NCBI RefSeq assembly: GCF_900634625.1
Contig: NC_041031.1
Span: forward strand, 13,846,904-13,910,903
Length of the DNA stretch: 64,000 bases
Direction: 5' to 3'
DNA from: Parambassis ranga
Taxonomy: Eukaryota; Chordata; Actinopteri; Ambassidae
Position numbers and translations under genes: made by a program. The notes under the pieces are model-generated. The model saw only the letters and a list, made by a program, of their open reading frames with translations. It was not told the origin of the DNA and made no database searches. Shown here piece after piece: positions 1-9,565 of this stretch (the first letter of the stretch is position 1; each line of letters opens with the position of its first letter).

Positions 1-1764
1 GGCAAGCAGCTTAGGAGGAAGCTCCAAGCTGAGCTCGACCGGGTGGATCACCTGCCCTCACCTCCCGCGGACAGGAGGGAGGTGAGGCAGTTGGTGGACC
101 AGAGGATTTCACTTCTGCAGCAGCTGGGGGAGCTGTGGAACCTTAAGCAACAGCTCAGAGCCCAGATGGATCTAGCGTTGAGCGCTAACCCGTGGCTCCA
201 CCTCCATTATGCCCGGGCGTTCGAGGACATGGAGGAGTTCCAGGCTCCTGTGGCCCCCATGCTGCCCCCCTGGTTTCCCCGCCCACTCCTCGACCCAGCC
301 CCAACTCCTGAGGGCGGGCTCCAGATGACGCCATCCCTTCCGGTGCCGCCAGAGGGCGGGCTCCAGATGACGCCATCCCTTCCGGTGCCGCCCAGGGGCG
401 GGCTCCAGATGTCGTCATCCCCTCCGGTGCCGCCCAGGGGCGGGCTCCAGATGTCGTCATCCTCTCCGGTGCCGCCCAGGGGCGGGCTCCAGATGACGCC
501 ATCCCTTCCGGTGCCGCCCAAGGGCGGGCTCCAGACGACGCCGCTCCTCCCGTCTCGGCCAGAGGGCGGGCTCCAGACGGCGTCGCTCCTCCCGTCTCGG
601 CCAGAGGGCGGGCTCCAGACGGCGTCGCTCCTCCAGACGGCGTCGCTCCTCCCGTCTCGGCCAGAGGGCGGGCTCCAGACGGCGTCGCTCCTCCCGTCTC
701 GGCCAGAGGGCGGGCTCCAGATGACGCCATCCCTTCCGGTGCCGCCCAGGGGCGGGCTCCAGATGTCGTCATCCCCTCCGGTGCCGCCCAGGGGCGGGCT
801 CCAGATGTCGTCATCCTCTCCGGTGCCGCCCAGGGGCGGGCTCCAGATGACGCCATCCCTTCCGGTGCCGCCCAAGGGCGGGCTCCAGACGACGCCGCTC
901 CTCCCGTCTCGGCCAGAGGGCGGGCTCCAGACGGCGTCGCTCCTCCCGTCTCGGCCAGAGGGCGGGCTCCAGACGGCGTCGCTCCTCCCGTCTCGGCCAG
1001 AGGGCGGGCTCCAGACGGCGTCGCTCCTCCCGTCTCGGCCAGAGGGCGGGCTCCAGACGGCGTCGCTCCTCCCGTCTCGGCCAGAGGGCGGGCTCCAGAC
1101 GGCGTCGCTCCTCCAGACGGCCGTCGCTCCTCCAGACGGCGTCGCTCCTCCAGACGGCGTCGCTCCTCCCGTCTCGGCCAGAGGGCGGGCTCCAGACGGC
1201 GTCGCTCCTCCAGACGGCGTCGCTCCTCCCGTCTCGGCCAGAGGGCGGGCTCCAGACGGCGTCGCTCCTCCCGTCTCCCGTTCTTTCTTTTCTTGCTTCT
1301 CTCTCTTCTTGCAATCCTTCTTTTCTTGCTTCTCTCTCTCCTCACGTTCTTTCTTTTCCTGCTTCTCTCTCTTCTTGCGATCCTTCTTTTCTTGTTTCTC
1401 CCTCTGCTCACGTTCTTTCTGCAGCTTCTTATCTGCCTTTTTTTGCTCCTTCTTGGAAATCTTAGGCTCGCTGAGTTTCTCTTCCAGGAGCCTCTTCTCC
1501 TCTCTAACCTCGTTAAGGAGCTGCTGCATGCTCTCAAGGCTTTCGTTTTTAACTGCGAGCACCTCTTCCAGGTGCAGCAGTCGTGTGTGCATCACCTCTG
1601 CGCTCTCCTTCAGTTGGCAGTCGAGAGCGTTTTTTTTACTGGTCATAGTGATGATGATGTCTTTATCCTCTTCTACGTGGGAGTGCAGAGTGCTAAGTTT
1701 ACAGGTCATATCAGCACACCTCCTGTCCAAAATTATAGACCATCTCATAGAAACAGCTTTGTAG
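1..1764 (+). CDS. Partial unrecognised reading frame running into a minisatellite
   Basis: The frame is open from the first base, so its 5' end lies outside the window. The first roughly 95 codons look like real protein: an amphipathic, Leu/Gln/Arg-rich stretch (for example QRISLLQQLGELWNL) that could form a coiled coil, then a Pro-rich linker. From about base 300 the frame enters 14-codon repeats of the type GGLQMTPSLPVPPR and GGLQTASLLPSRPE. After about base 1275 it reads the antisense of the Lys/Glu-rich coiled coil encoded on the other strand, giving Phe/Ser/Cys-rich sequence that is probably a shadow. If this is a gene, the believable coding part is about 1-1275 and its true end is unknown. 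There is no ATG near base 43; the codon there is GTG. I do not recognise the family. It could also be a decayed exon. Confidence 0.35.
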   Translation, partial: GKQLRRKLQAELDRVDHLPSPPADRREVRQLVDQRISLLQQLGELWNLKQQLRAQMDLALSANPWLHLHYARAFEDMEEFQAPVAPMLPPWFPRPLLDPAPTPEGGLQMTPSLPVPPEGGLQMTPSLPVPPRGGLQMSSSPPVPPRGGLQMSSSSPVPPRGGLQMTPSLPVPPKGGLQTTPLLPSRPEGGLQTASLLPSRPEGGLQTASLLQTASLLPSRPEGGLQTASLLPSRPEGGLQMTPSLPVPPRGGLQMSSSPPVPPRGGLQMSSSSPVPPRGGLQMTPSLPVPPKGGLQTTPLLPSRPEGGLQTASLLPSRPEGGLQTASLLPSRPEGGLQTASLLPSRPEGGLQTASLLPSRPEGGLQTASLLQTAVAPPDGVAPPDGVAPPVSARGRAPDGVAPPDGVAPPVSARGRAPDGVAPPVSRSFFSCFSLFLQSFFSCFSLSSRSFFSCFSLFLRSFFSCFSLCSRSFCSFLSAFFCSFLEILGSLSFSSRSLFSSLTSLRSCCMLSRLSFLTASTSSRCSSRVCITSALSFSWQSRAFFLLVIVMMMSLSSSTWECRVLSLQVISAHLLSKIIDHLIETAL

Positions 1765-2012
1765 ACCTGCAGCTCTTCCACAGTGTCTCTGAGGCACCGA
1801 TTTTCATCGGCGGCTTCTTTGAGCTGCACATCCATAAAGTCATGCATGCCTGCCAATGCATGCTGTTTAATGGCCAGATCCTCCTTTAATGCTGCTGCCT
1901 GCTCCTCCCACTTTTGCTCCTTGTGGGCCATCTTCTTTTTTAGAGAAGCCAGGTCGGCACGCAGCTGATCGTTTTCTGCACGTAGCAGAGCAGCACTCTC
2001 ACTCCTGAACAT
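207..2012 (-). CDS. Coiled-coil protein with a minisatellite-encoded C-terminal tail
   Basis: A single uninterrupted frame from an ATG at 2012 (MFRSESAALLRAENDQL) to a stop at 207 would give 601 residues. The open frame continues upstream of 2012, but only through a non-ATG start. Residues 1 to about 190 are strongly heptad-like and charged (Leu, Glu, Lys, Gln), typical of a long coiled coil. Residues from about 190 to 245 are an almost pure Lys/Glu/Arg/Gln segment built from repeats of the type KKEREKQEKK, probably a single alpha helix. The remaining 350 or so residues are translated minisatellite (GGATPSGARPLAETGG and WSPPLGGTGRDG types), Pro/Gly-rich and presumably disordered. The coiled-coil part looks genuinely coding; whether the tail is translated is uncertain. 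No introns or partners are visible. I do not recognise the family. It might be an intronless or retroposed gene. Confidence 0.5.
   Translation of the reverse strand: MFRSESAALLRAENDQLRADLASLKKKMAHKEQKWEEQAAALKEDLAIKQHALAGMHDFMDVQLKEAADENRCLRDTVEELQVYKAVSMRWSIILDRRCADMTCKLSTLHSHVEEDKDIIITMTSKKNALDCQLKESAEVMHTRLLHLEEVLAVKNESLESMQQLLNEVREEKRLLEEKLSEPKISKKEQKKADKKLQKEREQREKQEKKDRKKREKQEKKEREEREKQEKKDCKKREKQEKKERETGGATPSGARPLAETGGATPSGGATPSGARPLAETGGATPSGGATPSGGATAVWRSDAVWSPPSGRDGRSDAVWSPPSGRDGRSDAVWSPPSGRDGRSDAVWSPPSGRDGRSDAVWSPPSGRDGRSGVVWSPPLGGTGRDGVIWSPPLGGTGEDDDIWSPPLGGTGGDDDIWSPPLGGTGRDGVIWSPPSGRDGRSDAVWSPPSGRDGRSDAVWRSDAVWSPPSGRDGRSDAVWSPPSGRDGRSGVVWSPPLGGTGRDGVIWSPPLGGTGEDDDIWSPPLGGTGGDDDIWSPPLGGTGRDGVIWSPPSGGTGRDGVIWSPPSGVGAGSRSGRGNQGGSMGATGAWNSSMSSNARA
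300..1275. repeat. GC-rich 42-bp minisatellite (VNTR)
   Basis: Over twenty tandem copies of a 42-bp unit, each starting GGCGGGCTCCAGA. There are two main versions, ending either in a CCGGTGCCGCCCAGG type or in a CTCCCGTCTCGGCCAGAG type. A few copies are shortened to 15-bp CTCCAGACGGCGTCG steps near 628 and 1110-1165. Because 42 and 15 are multiples of three, the reading frames on both strands stay open throughout. A block of several units near 350-620 recurs about 354 bp later, near 705-975, indicating a larger internal duplication. Copy number is probably variable between individuals. Confidence 0.9.
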
Positions 2013-2124
2013 ATCTTTAGTTGAAGAAATGATCTTGAATGCTGGAAATATTGTTCTGCTGTGAAAGAAATAGTCCTCACTCAATGGAAAATAATCCTGA
2101 ATGCTTGAATCACTGTGTGCCAAA

Positions 2125-3855
2125 ATGCTCTTGTTTGTGTACTAAGCTCCACGGCGACAACCTTTGATGATGTCATCAAAGGTTCATTCATTCATTATAT
2201 TATGGTTTCTATTAACACCATACTGCATACTCTTTCAGTCTCAGCGGGCCAGCTGGTCCGGGAAACTGTAGACCTGCAAGAAGCTCATAGGTTGTAAATC
2301 ATATGGTTATTAACAGAACATCATACACACATCAAGTCAATAGAAAATATTTGAACCCATGTTAATTTGGTCTGTGCACAGATTTTAGCCCATTTTTTGT
2401 TTTAGGTTTTAGTTTCATCCTTTCCACTTTTCCCTGTGACTGTGGCTGATATACTGCACCATACCTATGTTTTAGGCCTAAAGCCTGCTCCACCTTGCAA
2501 CCCCCCTGCAGAACCTGGGTCAAATACATTAATACCTGTCTCACCCTATTTTTTTCTGGAACAGAACACCATTCACAACTCCACCTGTTTCAGAAACATC
2601 CAGATAAAATGGAGCTAAGTGATCTAGGTGAGCCAGATCAGTGCGTAAAACACCGTAAAGAGAACCGTCGGTGCTGGTCGAAGCTGGTCGAAGCTGGAGG
2701 AGGTGACGTCAGTGTCATCCCACAAAGTCCAGCTCATGCTGAAGCCTGACTGTTTGTCACAGGGACACACTGATGCAGCAGATGAGGCAGCGCATCATTA
2801 TAAACACATCCACAAGGTTTGTTGTGAATTAAGTAGTTTTATAAGCAAATAAAAATAAAGACATGCATCTTTTTGTAAGTTAGTATTTTTAGTGTTTCAG
2901 TATTATCTGCATTAAGCAGTTTGGTTCATTTTTCTATGGAATTTGCCAGTTTATTGTCTCTGTAAATGAGAGAAGGCCTCAGATATGGAGGCTGTTAGTG
3001 TAGTAGCACCAGTATGTTTGACAAAACTGTTGTTTCACTTGGAATTAGTTTCTGTTTGTCACAGAGTTTTTGTTGAATCTGTCTCTGAAATAGTCATGAA
3101 GTGTTTACTTCTGTAGGTAAAATAGTTTAACAACCTGCTAAAATCCACAGGAAAACGCAACTACTTCATATTATTATATTATATTTCATAATATACTGAT
3201 GTACTTTTTTTCACCACCCACCCACAGAAGGTGTCCCCCCCACATTTTTAATGCTTCCTACGCCACTGCACGTATATATATAATAAATCATTTTATCGAT
3301 CAACACGGATATTAGCAACAAACAGTTTACACTTCAAAATAAATGTACAAAACTTACTCAACTTACTCAAACTGGGTCTATCTTTTCCAACGTTCAACGT
3401 TGCTGGCAACGGGGTCGAACGAATCCGGAAATTCCTGCCGTTGAAATTCTGCTCCATGCCCCTCTCGTCACGGTATCATGAAGAGATACGCTAGCTAACA
3501 ACCTAAAAAAACCCTCTGACACTTACTGAAACTCACTGAAATTCACCGAAAGTCACTGAAGCACACTAAAGCAACTACAACCTCCACAAACACATACGCG
3601 TAGTTAGCTAGCGTTAGTGTTGTTGCGCCTAGTCTTTACACAGGGATTTTACGTCAGCTGGGTATTGTAGTCCATTAGATTTTTTTTGTACCATTCGATT
3701 CAGTAGCTTGTCCTCTTTCATTGGACTACAAACATGGCCGCAACCGTGGCAGAATTTGATCAGAATTTGAAGTAATAGTGCCTGTACGTTTTCGGCCCTT
3801 CGGCGGGCCCATCGGGTTAAACAGGTTAAAAAGAAAACTTTTTTAAAAAATTTGT
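2125..3855. other. Gene-free stretch left of the satellite array
   Basis: No convincing coding sequence or RNA gene was found; the short open frames here have no recognisable content. Small features seen: a short direct repeat of GCTGGTCGAA near 2675-2695, and five degenerate 10-bp copies of an ACTCACTGAA-type unit at 3521-3570. The right end (3780-3855) turns A/T-rich just before the satellite starts. Confidence 0.6.
3521..3570. repeat. Short 10-bp tandem repeat
   Basis: Five adjacent 10-mers (ACTTACTGAA, ACTCACTGAA, ATTCACCGAA, AGTCACTGAA, GCACACTAAA) differ at only a few positions each. This is a degenerate short tandem repeat with no known role. Confidence 0.7.
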
Positions 3856-3859
3856 AAAA

Positions 3860-6500
3860 AATATTTGTTCAAAGCTGCAGCAGATATTTGACTAGATTGT
3901 TGTTAAAGAATATCTTCCTTGTCACTACAGTAAGTTTCATGAATATCTACTGCAGTATTGCACAGACATTTGATGTTAAATTGGCACTAAAATCCCATAG
4001 ACTCCCATTGAAAGATAGCATTTTTTTAAAATCGCTAAATATAATCCTTCAAAGCTGTAGTAGATATTTCACTAGATTGTTGTTAAAAAACATCTTCTCT
4101 ATCTCTACAGTGAGTTTCATGAATATCTACTGCAGGAATGCAGTGAAATTTGATGTTAAATTGGCACAAAAATCCCATACACTCCTATTGAAAAATAGCA
4201 TTTTTTTTTAAAAAAATGCTAAAAATAATCCTTCAAAGCTGCAGTAGATATTTCACTAGATTATTGTTAAAGAAGGTCTTCTCTGTCTCTACAGTGAGTT
4301 TCATGAATATCTACTGCAGGATTGCAGAGAAATTTGAAGTTACATTGGTGCTAAAATCCCATAGACTCCCATTGAAAAATAGCATTTTTTTAAAAAATCG
4401 CTAAAAATAATCCTTCAAAGCCGCAGTAGATATTTCACTGGAACATCTTCTCTATCTCCACAGTGAGTTTCATGAATATCTACTGCAGGATTGCAGAGAA
4501 ATCTGAAGTTAAATTGACAGTAAAATCCCATAGACTCCCATTGAAAAATAGCATTTTTTTAAAAAATCGCTAAAAAATAATCCTCCAAAGCTGCAGTAAA
4601 TATTTCACTACATTGTTATCAGAAAACGTCTTCTTTATCTCTACAGTAAGTTTCATGAATATCTACTGAAGGATTGTGGAGAAATTTGGAGTTAAATTGG
4701 CACTAAAATCCCATAGACTCCCATTGAAAGATAGCATTTTTTTTTAAATCGCTAAATATAATCCTTCAAAGCTGTAGTAGATATTTCACTAGATTGTTGT
4801 TAAAGAACATCTTCTCTATCTCTACAGCGAGTTTCATGAATATCTACTGCAGGATTGCAGAGAAATTTGAAGTTAAATTGGCACTAAAATCCCATAGACT
4901 CCCATTGAAAAAAATCATATTTTTAAAAATCGCTAAAAATAATCCTTCAAAGCCACAGTAGATATTTCACTGGAACATCTTCTCGATCACCACAGTGAGT
5001 TTCATGAATATCTACTGCAGGATTGCAGTGAAATTTGATGTTAAATTGGCACAAAAATCCCATAGACTCCTATTGAAAAATAGCATTTGTTTTAAAAATT
5101 GCTAAAAATAATCCTTCAAAGCTGCAGTAGATATTTCACTAGATTATTGTTAAAGAAGGTCTTCTCTGTCTCTACAGTGAGTTTCATGAATATCTACTGC
5201 AGGATTGCAGAGAAATTTGAAGTTACATTGGTGCTTAAATCCCATAGACTCCCATTGGAAAATAGCATTTTTTTAAAAAATCGCTAAAAATAATCCTTCA
5301 AAGCCGCAGTAGATATTTCACTGGAACATCTTCTCTATCTCCACAGTGAGTTTCATGAATATCTACTGCAGGATTGCAGAGAAATTTGAAGTTAAATTGA
5401 CAGTAAAATCCCATAGACTCACATTGAAAAATAGCATTTTTTTTAAAAATCGCTAAAAATAATCCTCCAAAGCTGCAGTAAATATTTCACTACATTGTTA
5501 TCAGAAAACGTCTTCTTTATCTCTACAGTAAGTTTCATGAATATCTACTGCAGGACTGCAGAGAAATCTGAAGTTAAATTGGCACTAAAATACCATAGGC
5601 TCCCATTGAAAAATATCATTTTTTTAAAATCGCTAAATATAATCCTTCAAAGCTGTAGTAGATATTTCACTAGATTGCTGTCAAAGAACATCTTCTCTAT
5701 CTCTAAAGTTAGTTTCATGAATATCTACTGCAGGATTGCAGAGAAATTTGATGTTAAATATGCACTAAAATCGCATAGACTCCTATTGAAAAATAGCATT
5801 TTTTTAAAAAATTGCTAAAAGTAATCCTTCAAAGCTGCAGTATATATTTCACTAGATTGTTATTAAAGAACATCTTCTCTATCTCTACAGTGTGTTTCAT
5901 GAATATCTAATGCAGGATTGTGGAGAAATTTGAACTTATATTGACAGTAAAATCCCATAGACTCCTATTGAAAAATAGCATTTTTTTTAAAAAATTGCTA
6001 AAAGTAATCCTTCAAAGCTGCAGTATATATTTCACTACATTGTTATCAGAAAACGTCTTCTTTATCTCTACAGTAAGTTTCATGAATATCTACTGCAGGA
6101 ATCCACAGACATTTGATGTTAAATTGGCACTAAAATCCCATAGACTCCCATTGAAAAATATTATATTTTTAAAAATCGCTAAAAATAATCCTCCAAAGCT
6201 GCAGTAAATATTTCACTACATTGTTATCAGAAAACGTCTTCTTTATCTCTACAGTAAGTTTCATGAATATCTACTGCAGGATTGTGGAGAAATTTGAAGT
6301 TAAATTGGAACTAAAATACCATAGACTCCCATTGCATAGCATTTTTTTTTTTAAATTGCTAAAAATAATTCTTCAAAGCTGCAGCAGATATTTTACAAGA
6401 TTAGTGTTAAAGAATGTCTTCTCTATCTCTACAGTGGGTTTTATGAATATCTACTGCAGGAAGTTACATTGGCACTAAAATCCCGTAGACTCCTATTGTT
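3860..6500. repeat. Satellite array of about 15 units of 170-184 bp, each with an inverted repeat
   Basis: Units start with a TTCAAAGCTGCAG-type sequence near 3867, 4048, 4230, 4410, 4580, 4763, 4942, 5113, 5293, 5464, 5644, 5826, 6009, 6190 and 6370. Spacing is about 181 bp for full units and about 170 bp for a short type that lacks part of a TAGATTGTTGTTAAAG segment. Each unit carries CTGCAGTAGATATT and, about 50-60 bp later, its reverse complement AATATCTACTGCAG, so every unit can form a large stem-loop. Between the arms is a pyrimidine tract ending CTCTACAG followed by TGAGTTTCATG; after the second arm come AATCCCATAGACTCC and an A/T-rich tail. Open frames on the + strand arise from the repeat itself and are not genes. 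Satellite function, if any, is unknown. Confidence 0.93.
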
Positions 6501-6509
6501 TTCTTTAGC

Positions 6510-7474
6510 CTGGCAGTGTATAATTCAACATAAAACATTTAAAACATTTTTCTCTCAGGAATAATTATTAAAGGCAAATCAACCTATACATTTGTTTTTA
6601 AGCACTTTTACGTCCTGGCTCGGCCACACCGTGGCAGTGCATGCCGCTGCATGTCGTTACATTTTTAGCGAGCGAAGAAGAAGACAAAGGAAAACACGGA
6701 AGCGCCTTCGCAGCAGAGCAGCATGATGGACAACTGATAAAGAGTGCCAAACTATCCGTGGATTTTCTCCTCGCTGGCCTAATGTAAGATGATAGATCAC
6801 AAGTCATGCATCACATGTTAATCCACCAGACTGTTGAATGTAAAGATGCTAAAATAAGCATTAGAAATGTAAGCTAATGTGTGATAAGCTACTAGTTGGG
6901 TTAGCTGAACCAAACCGTTAATATTTTACCACAGAAGGTCTGTGCTGTGGTTAAAAAGTGCCGTAACATGCATGGAATAAAGACGCAGACCCTACCTCAT
7001 TTATACTAATTTTAAGGAGCTAATTTTAACAGTGCAAAGAAAACAGGGAATCGCTTATAAGCAGAGCCATAATTATAGATTGTATGCTTTGGATACTCAC
7101 TTGGAGATTCGCTTCAGGTCCGGACGGGTCTCATCAATCATCTACAGATCGAGTGACACAAAAACAATGTTGTCAAATGTTAACTTGTAGGTTTTATAAA
7201 CCCGAGTTGTAGTAAGACAAGAAACAAATGATACATTTTTAAATGCATTTGAAGGCTCCTTCTTTATATTCATAATGTTATTGAAAAAGATTAACTTTAG
7301 TAGCTGAACGTTTTGTCCTGAGGAAATTGCCATTTATATTCTTTTTACATGGAGGTATTGGTAATTATAAGTGTATGTGAGATCCTGTGAGTATTACTTT
7401 AACCCTCACTAACAACCTGTGTGGTATTTTTATGTGTGTTTCATATCGATGAGCCTGTGATACTTTGTGTTACA
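6510..7474 (+). promoter_or_regulatory. Likely promoter and 5' leader region of ttc9c
   Basis: This lies between the satellite and the first ttc9c coding exon. The CpG-containing segment around 6600-6790 stands out from its A/T-rich surroundings and may hold the transcription start and a non-coding first exon; a possible splice donor lies at CCTAATGTAAGA near 6780-6791. The acceptor TGTTACAG just before 7475 would join it to the coding exon. No TATA box was identified. Confidence 0.4.
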
Positions 7475-7495
7475 GTACCTAGCAGCACTGCAGAA

Positions 7496-8426
7496 ATGGA
7501 TGAACAAGGTGCAGCAGCAGAACCAAGTCACCCTGGGCGTCATCAGACTTCTGTGAAGCCGGTTCAGGTTTTGTTGGAAGAAGCGTCCCAGTTGAAAACT
7601 GAAGGTAACACTCTCTACCGGGAGAAGAGCATCCGCTCAGCCATCAGCCGTTATCATCGTGCCCTTCTGGTTCTCCGGAGCCTCGACAGTGATGTGATGT
7701 CGTCACTGAAAGGTTTTGGACCTGAGATACCAGTGCTCACACCTGAACAGGAGGCTTTGCTGAGGAACACACAAGTGGATTGCTACAACAACCTTGCTGG
7801 TAGATACCGTTAATAACCATGCAAATGTAAATTAAATACTGTTCTGTAGTCACATGTATAAGATGGATATCTTGGTATACTACGGTAATTTATGAATTTG
7901 TATATTTGGGCCTCTCTTTCAGCCTGTTTGCTGCAGAGACAGAGTGTTGATTATACTCGTGTGCGTGATTACAGTCTGCGGGTGCTGCAGTGGCAACCAA
8001 GAAACGTCAAAGCACTCTACAGGGCAGGAGTAGCCACCCTAGAGATCGGAGACACACAGGCAGCTAAACAGTACCTCATCAAGGCCCTCAGAGAGCAGCC
8101 TAATGGTAAGAATACAGGCAGCACATCATGATCATACTCAGCAGGTTTAACCAATTATCTGTTTGAATAATTGTCTTACGTTTTGGTCTACACGGGGCAG
8201 GTAGCACTCAGTTTGTGGCCGTTTCCATGTGCCTTAAGTCATTCTTAACAAAAAAATTTCTGACACAGATGCCAATGTGAAGAAGCACCTGCAGAGGGCT
8301 GAGGAGAGACTGAAACTGGAGCTGCAGAAAGAGAAAGCCATGTATCGAGGCATGTTTTCCTCCGGCCTAAAGGACAGCTCCAGAGAGGGGATTAACCAAA
8401 CAAATGAAGCTAGTGAAGGCGTGTAG
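7496..8426 (+). CDS. ttc9c: Tetratricopeptide repeat protein 9C
   Basis: Three coding exons: 7496-7799, 7923-8105 and 8269-8426. They join in phase to 645 nt, giving 214 residues. The ATG at 7496 is the only ATG in frame close to the homologous start. The protein contains EGNTLYREKSIRSAISRYHRAL (as a first TPR, about residues 36-57), the family-typical LTPEQEALLRNTQVDCYNNLA, then RVLQWQPRNVKALYRAGVA and the second and third TPR helices. TTC9C proteins are small TPR scaffolds of poorly known function; TPRs bind peptide ligands such as chaperone tails. The protein is longer than the mammalian one (about 171 residues), mainly through a polar N-terminal extension and a short C-terminal tail. Among TTC9, TTC9B and TTC9C, TTC9C is preferred on sequence and because ubxn1, ganab and ints5 lie nearby, as in human 11q12. 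It is convergent with the Dact gene. Confidence 0.88.
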
Positions 8427-8447
8427 CCTGCCAGTGAACACCTGCCA

Positions 8448-8453
8448 AATAAA
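8448..8453 (+). terminator. ttc9c polyadenylation signal
   Basis: A canonical AATAAA lies 22 bp after the ttc9c stop codon, implying a very short 3' UTR. Later signals further right could also be used. Confidence 0.55.
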
Positions 8454-8459
8454 GCTTCA

Positions 8460-9540
8460 GTCTGAGAGAGAGAGACTGCCTATGTCACCTTACCAGGAGC
8501 TAACTGAAGAATGTAAATGTTGCTGTGTTGCCTTTTGGTGTTCAAGGTAAACAGAGGGAAGGAGGATTATACAGCAGACTGCAAAGCAAGCAGAAGGAGA
8601 GTGAAGATGTTGCTGCTGAAAATAGAAAGGCAAGGACAGAAAAGTTAGTTTCCTAGCAACCCAGAAACGAAAAAAAAAGTCCAGTACGGTTCACAAACAA
8701 GCTTCTGAAGGCTAAACGGAGACTGTTCATGCACTACACAAATGCCTCAATGATTACAGTTGTTTTGGTCTGTGATGTTTATTTTGTGAGTTTTCAAGTA
8801 AAATATATTTTAATAACGCCAAATTATAGATGTCTTGTTATTATTTTAGATAACATTTAATACAGGCACACATACATATAGTTATGAATTTCATTTATTA
8901 ATCATAAGCCATGAGAAGCCACAAATGTATATCGTATAACTTGTCAATATTTTAATTATTCAATATTCATTTCAAAATCCTGAGCAAAATATCAAGTTAA
9001 AGAGTATTTGCTTTGTTTTGGTCATTATCTGGCCAATATGATTGTACTTCAGAGGCAATATTGCCGATAATTAAAGATCAATATCACATTCTCACAATAT
9101 CTATAGTCACTGAACAAGTCACAGAGCAGCATGCAGAAGGGGAATGTGCACATAGACATTCATACCCATGGTTACAGGAGGGTTTGACTATGCTATAAAG
9201 TTTTATATAGCCAATATTATGGGATCATATTCAGCATCTTTCACACTCCAGTTTCACTGCAGAACATGTGTAGAAGAGTTTTTTTTGGAATACTATTAAA
9301 AAGTGTCTTTAAAAATGTACAAAAACATATGATAATGAATGATGCCAGCAAAGAGTCAATAGCAGGTCTTCATTTGCCTGAGAGAAACTTCCATTATGTC
9401 TGGTGCTGAATGAAAGGACTGATGGATCACAACCAGTGCTTCAGAACCACTGTCACTGACTGAAAATGATGGCACTTGCGTTTACATCAAATATAATACT
9501 AAGCATCACTGGTGTTTTGAATGTAACACGTGTATCTACT
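8460..9540. other. Convergent intergenic spacer ttc9c/dact
   Basis: A/T-rich DNA between the 3' ends of two convergent genes. It probably contains 3' UTR of one or both. TTTATT at 9547-9552, just beyond the Dact stop, and others further left could act as - strand polyadenylation signals. No coding sequence or clear repeat was seen. Confidence 0.5.
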
Positions 9541-9565
9541 GAGATGTTTATTTATTATACAAGTC

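Noticed and set aside
2362..2749. Short open frames of 60-84 codons on both strands
   Set aside because: No recognisable domain, no splice partners and ordinary A/T-rich composition.
3888..6478. Several open frames of 60-107 codons on the + strand with the shared peptide VSFMNIYCR
   Set aside because: They are translations of the satellite unit in its naturally open frame and recur with the repeat; no start context or conserved protein is visible.
3860..6500. CRISPR-like array
   Set aside because: The repeated unit is 170-184 bp with no alternation of short identical repeats and unique spacers, and the host is a vertebrate.
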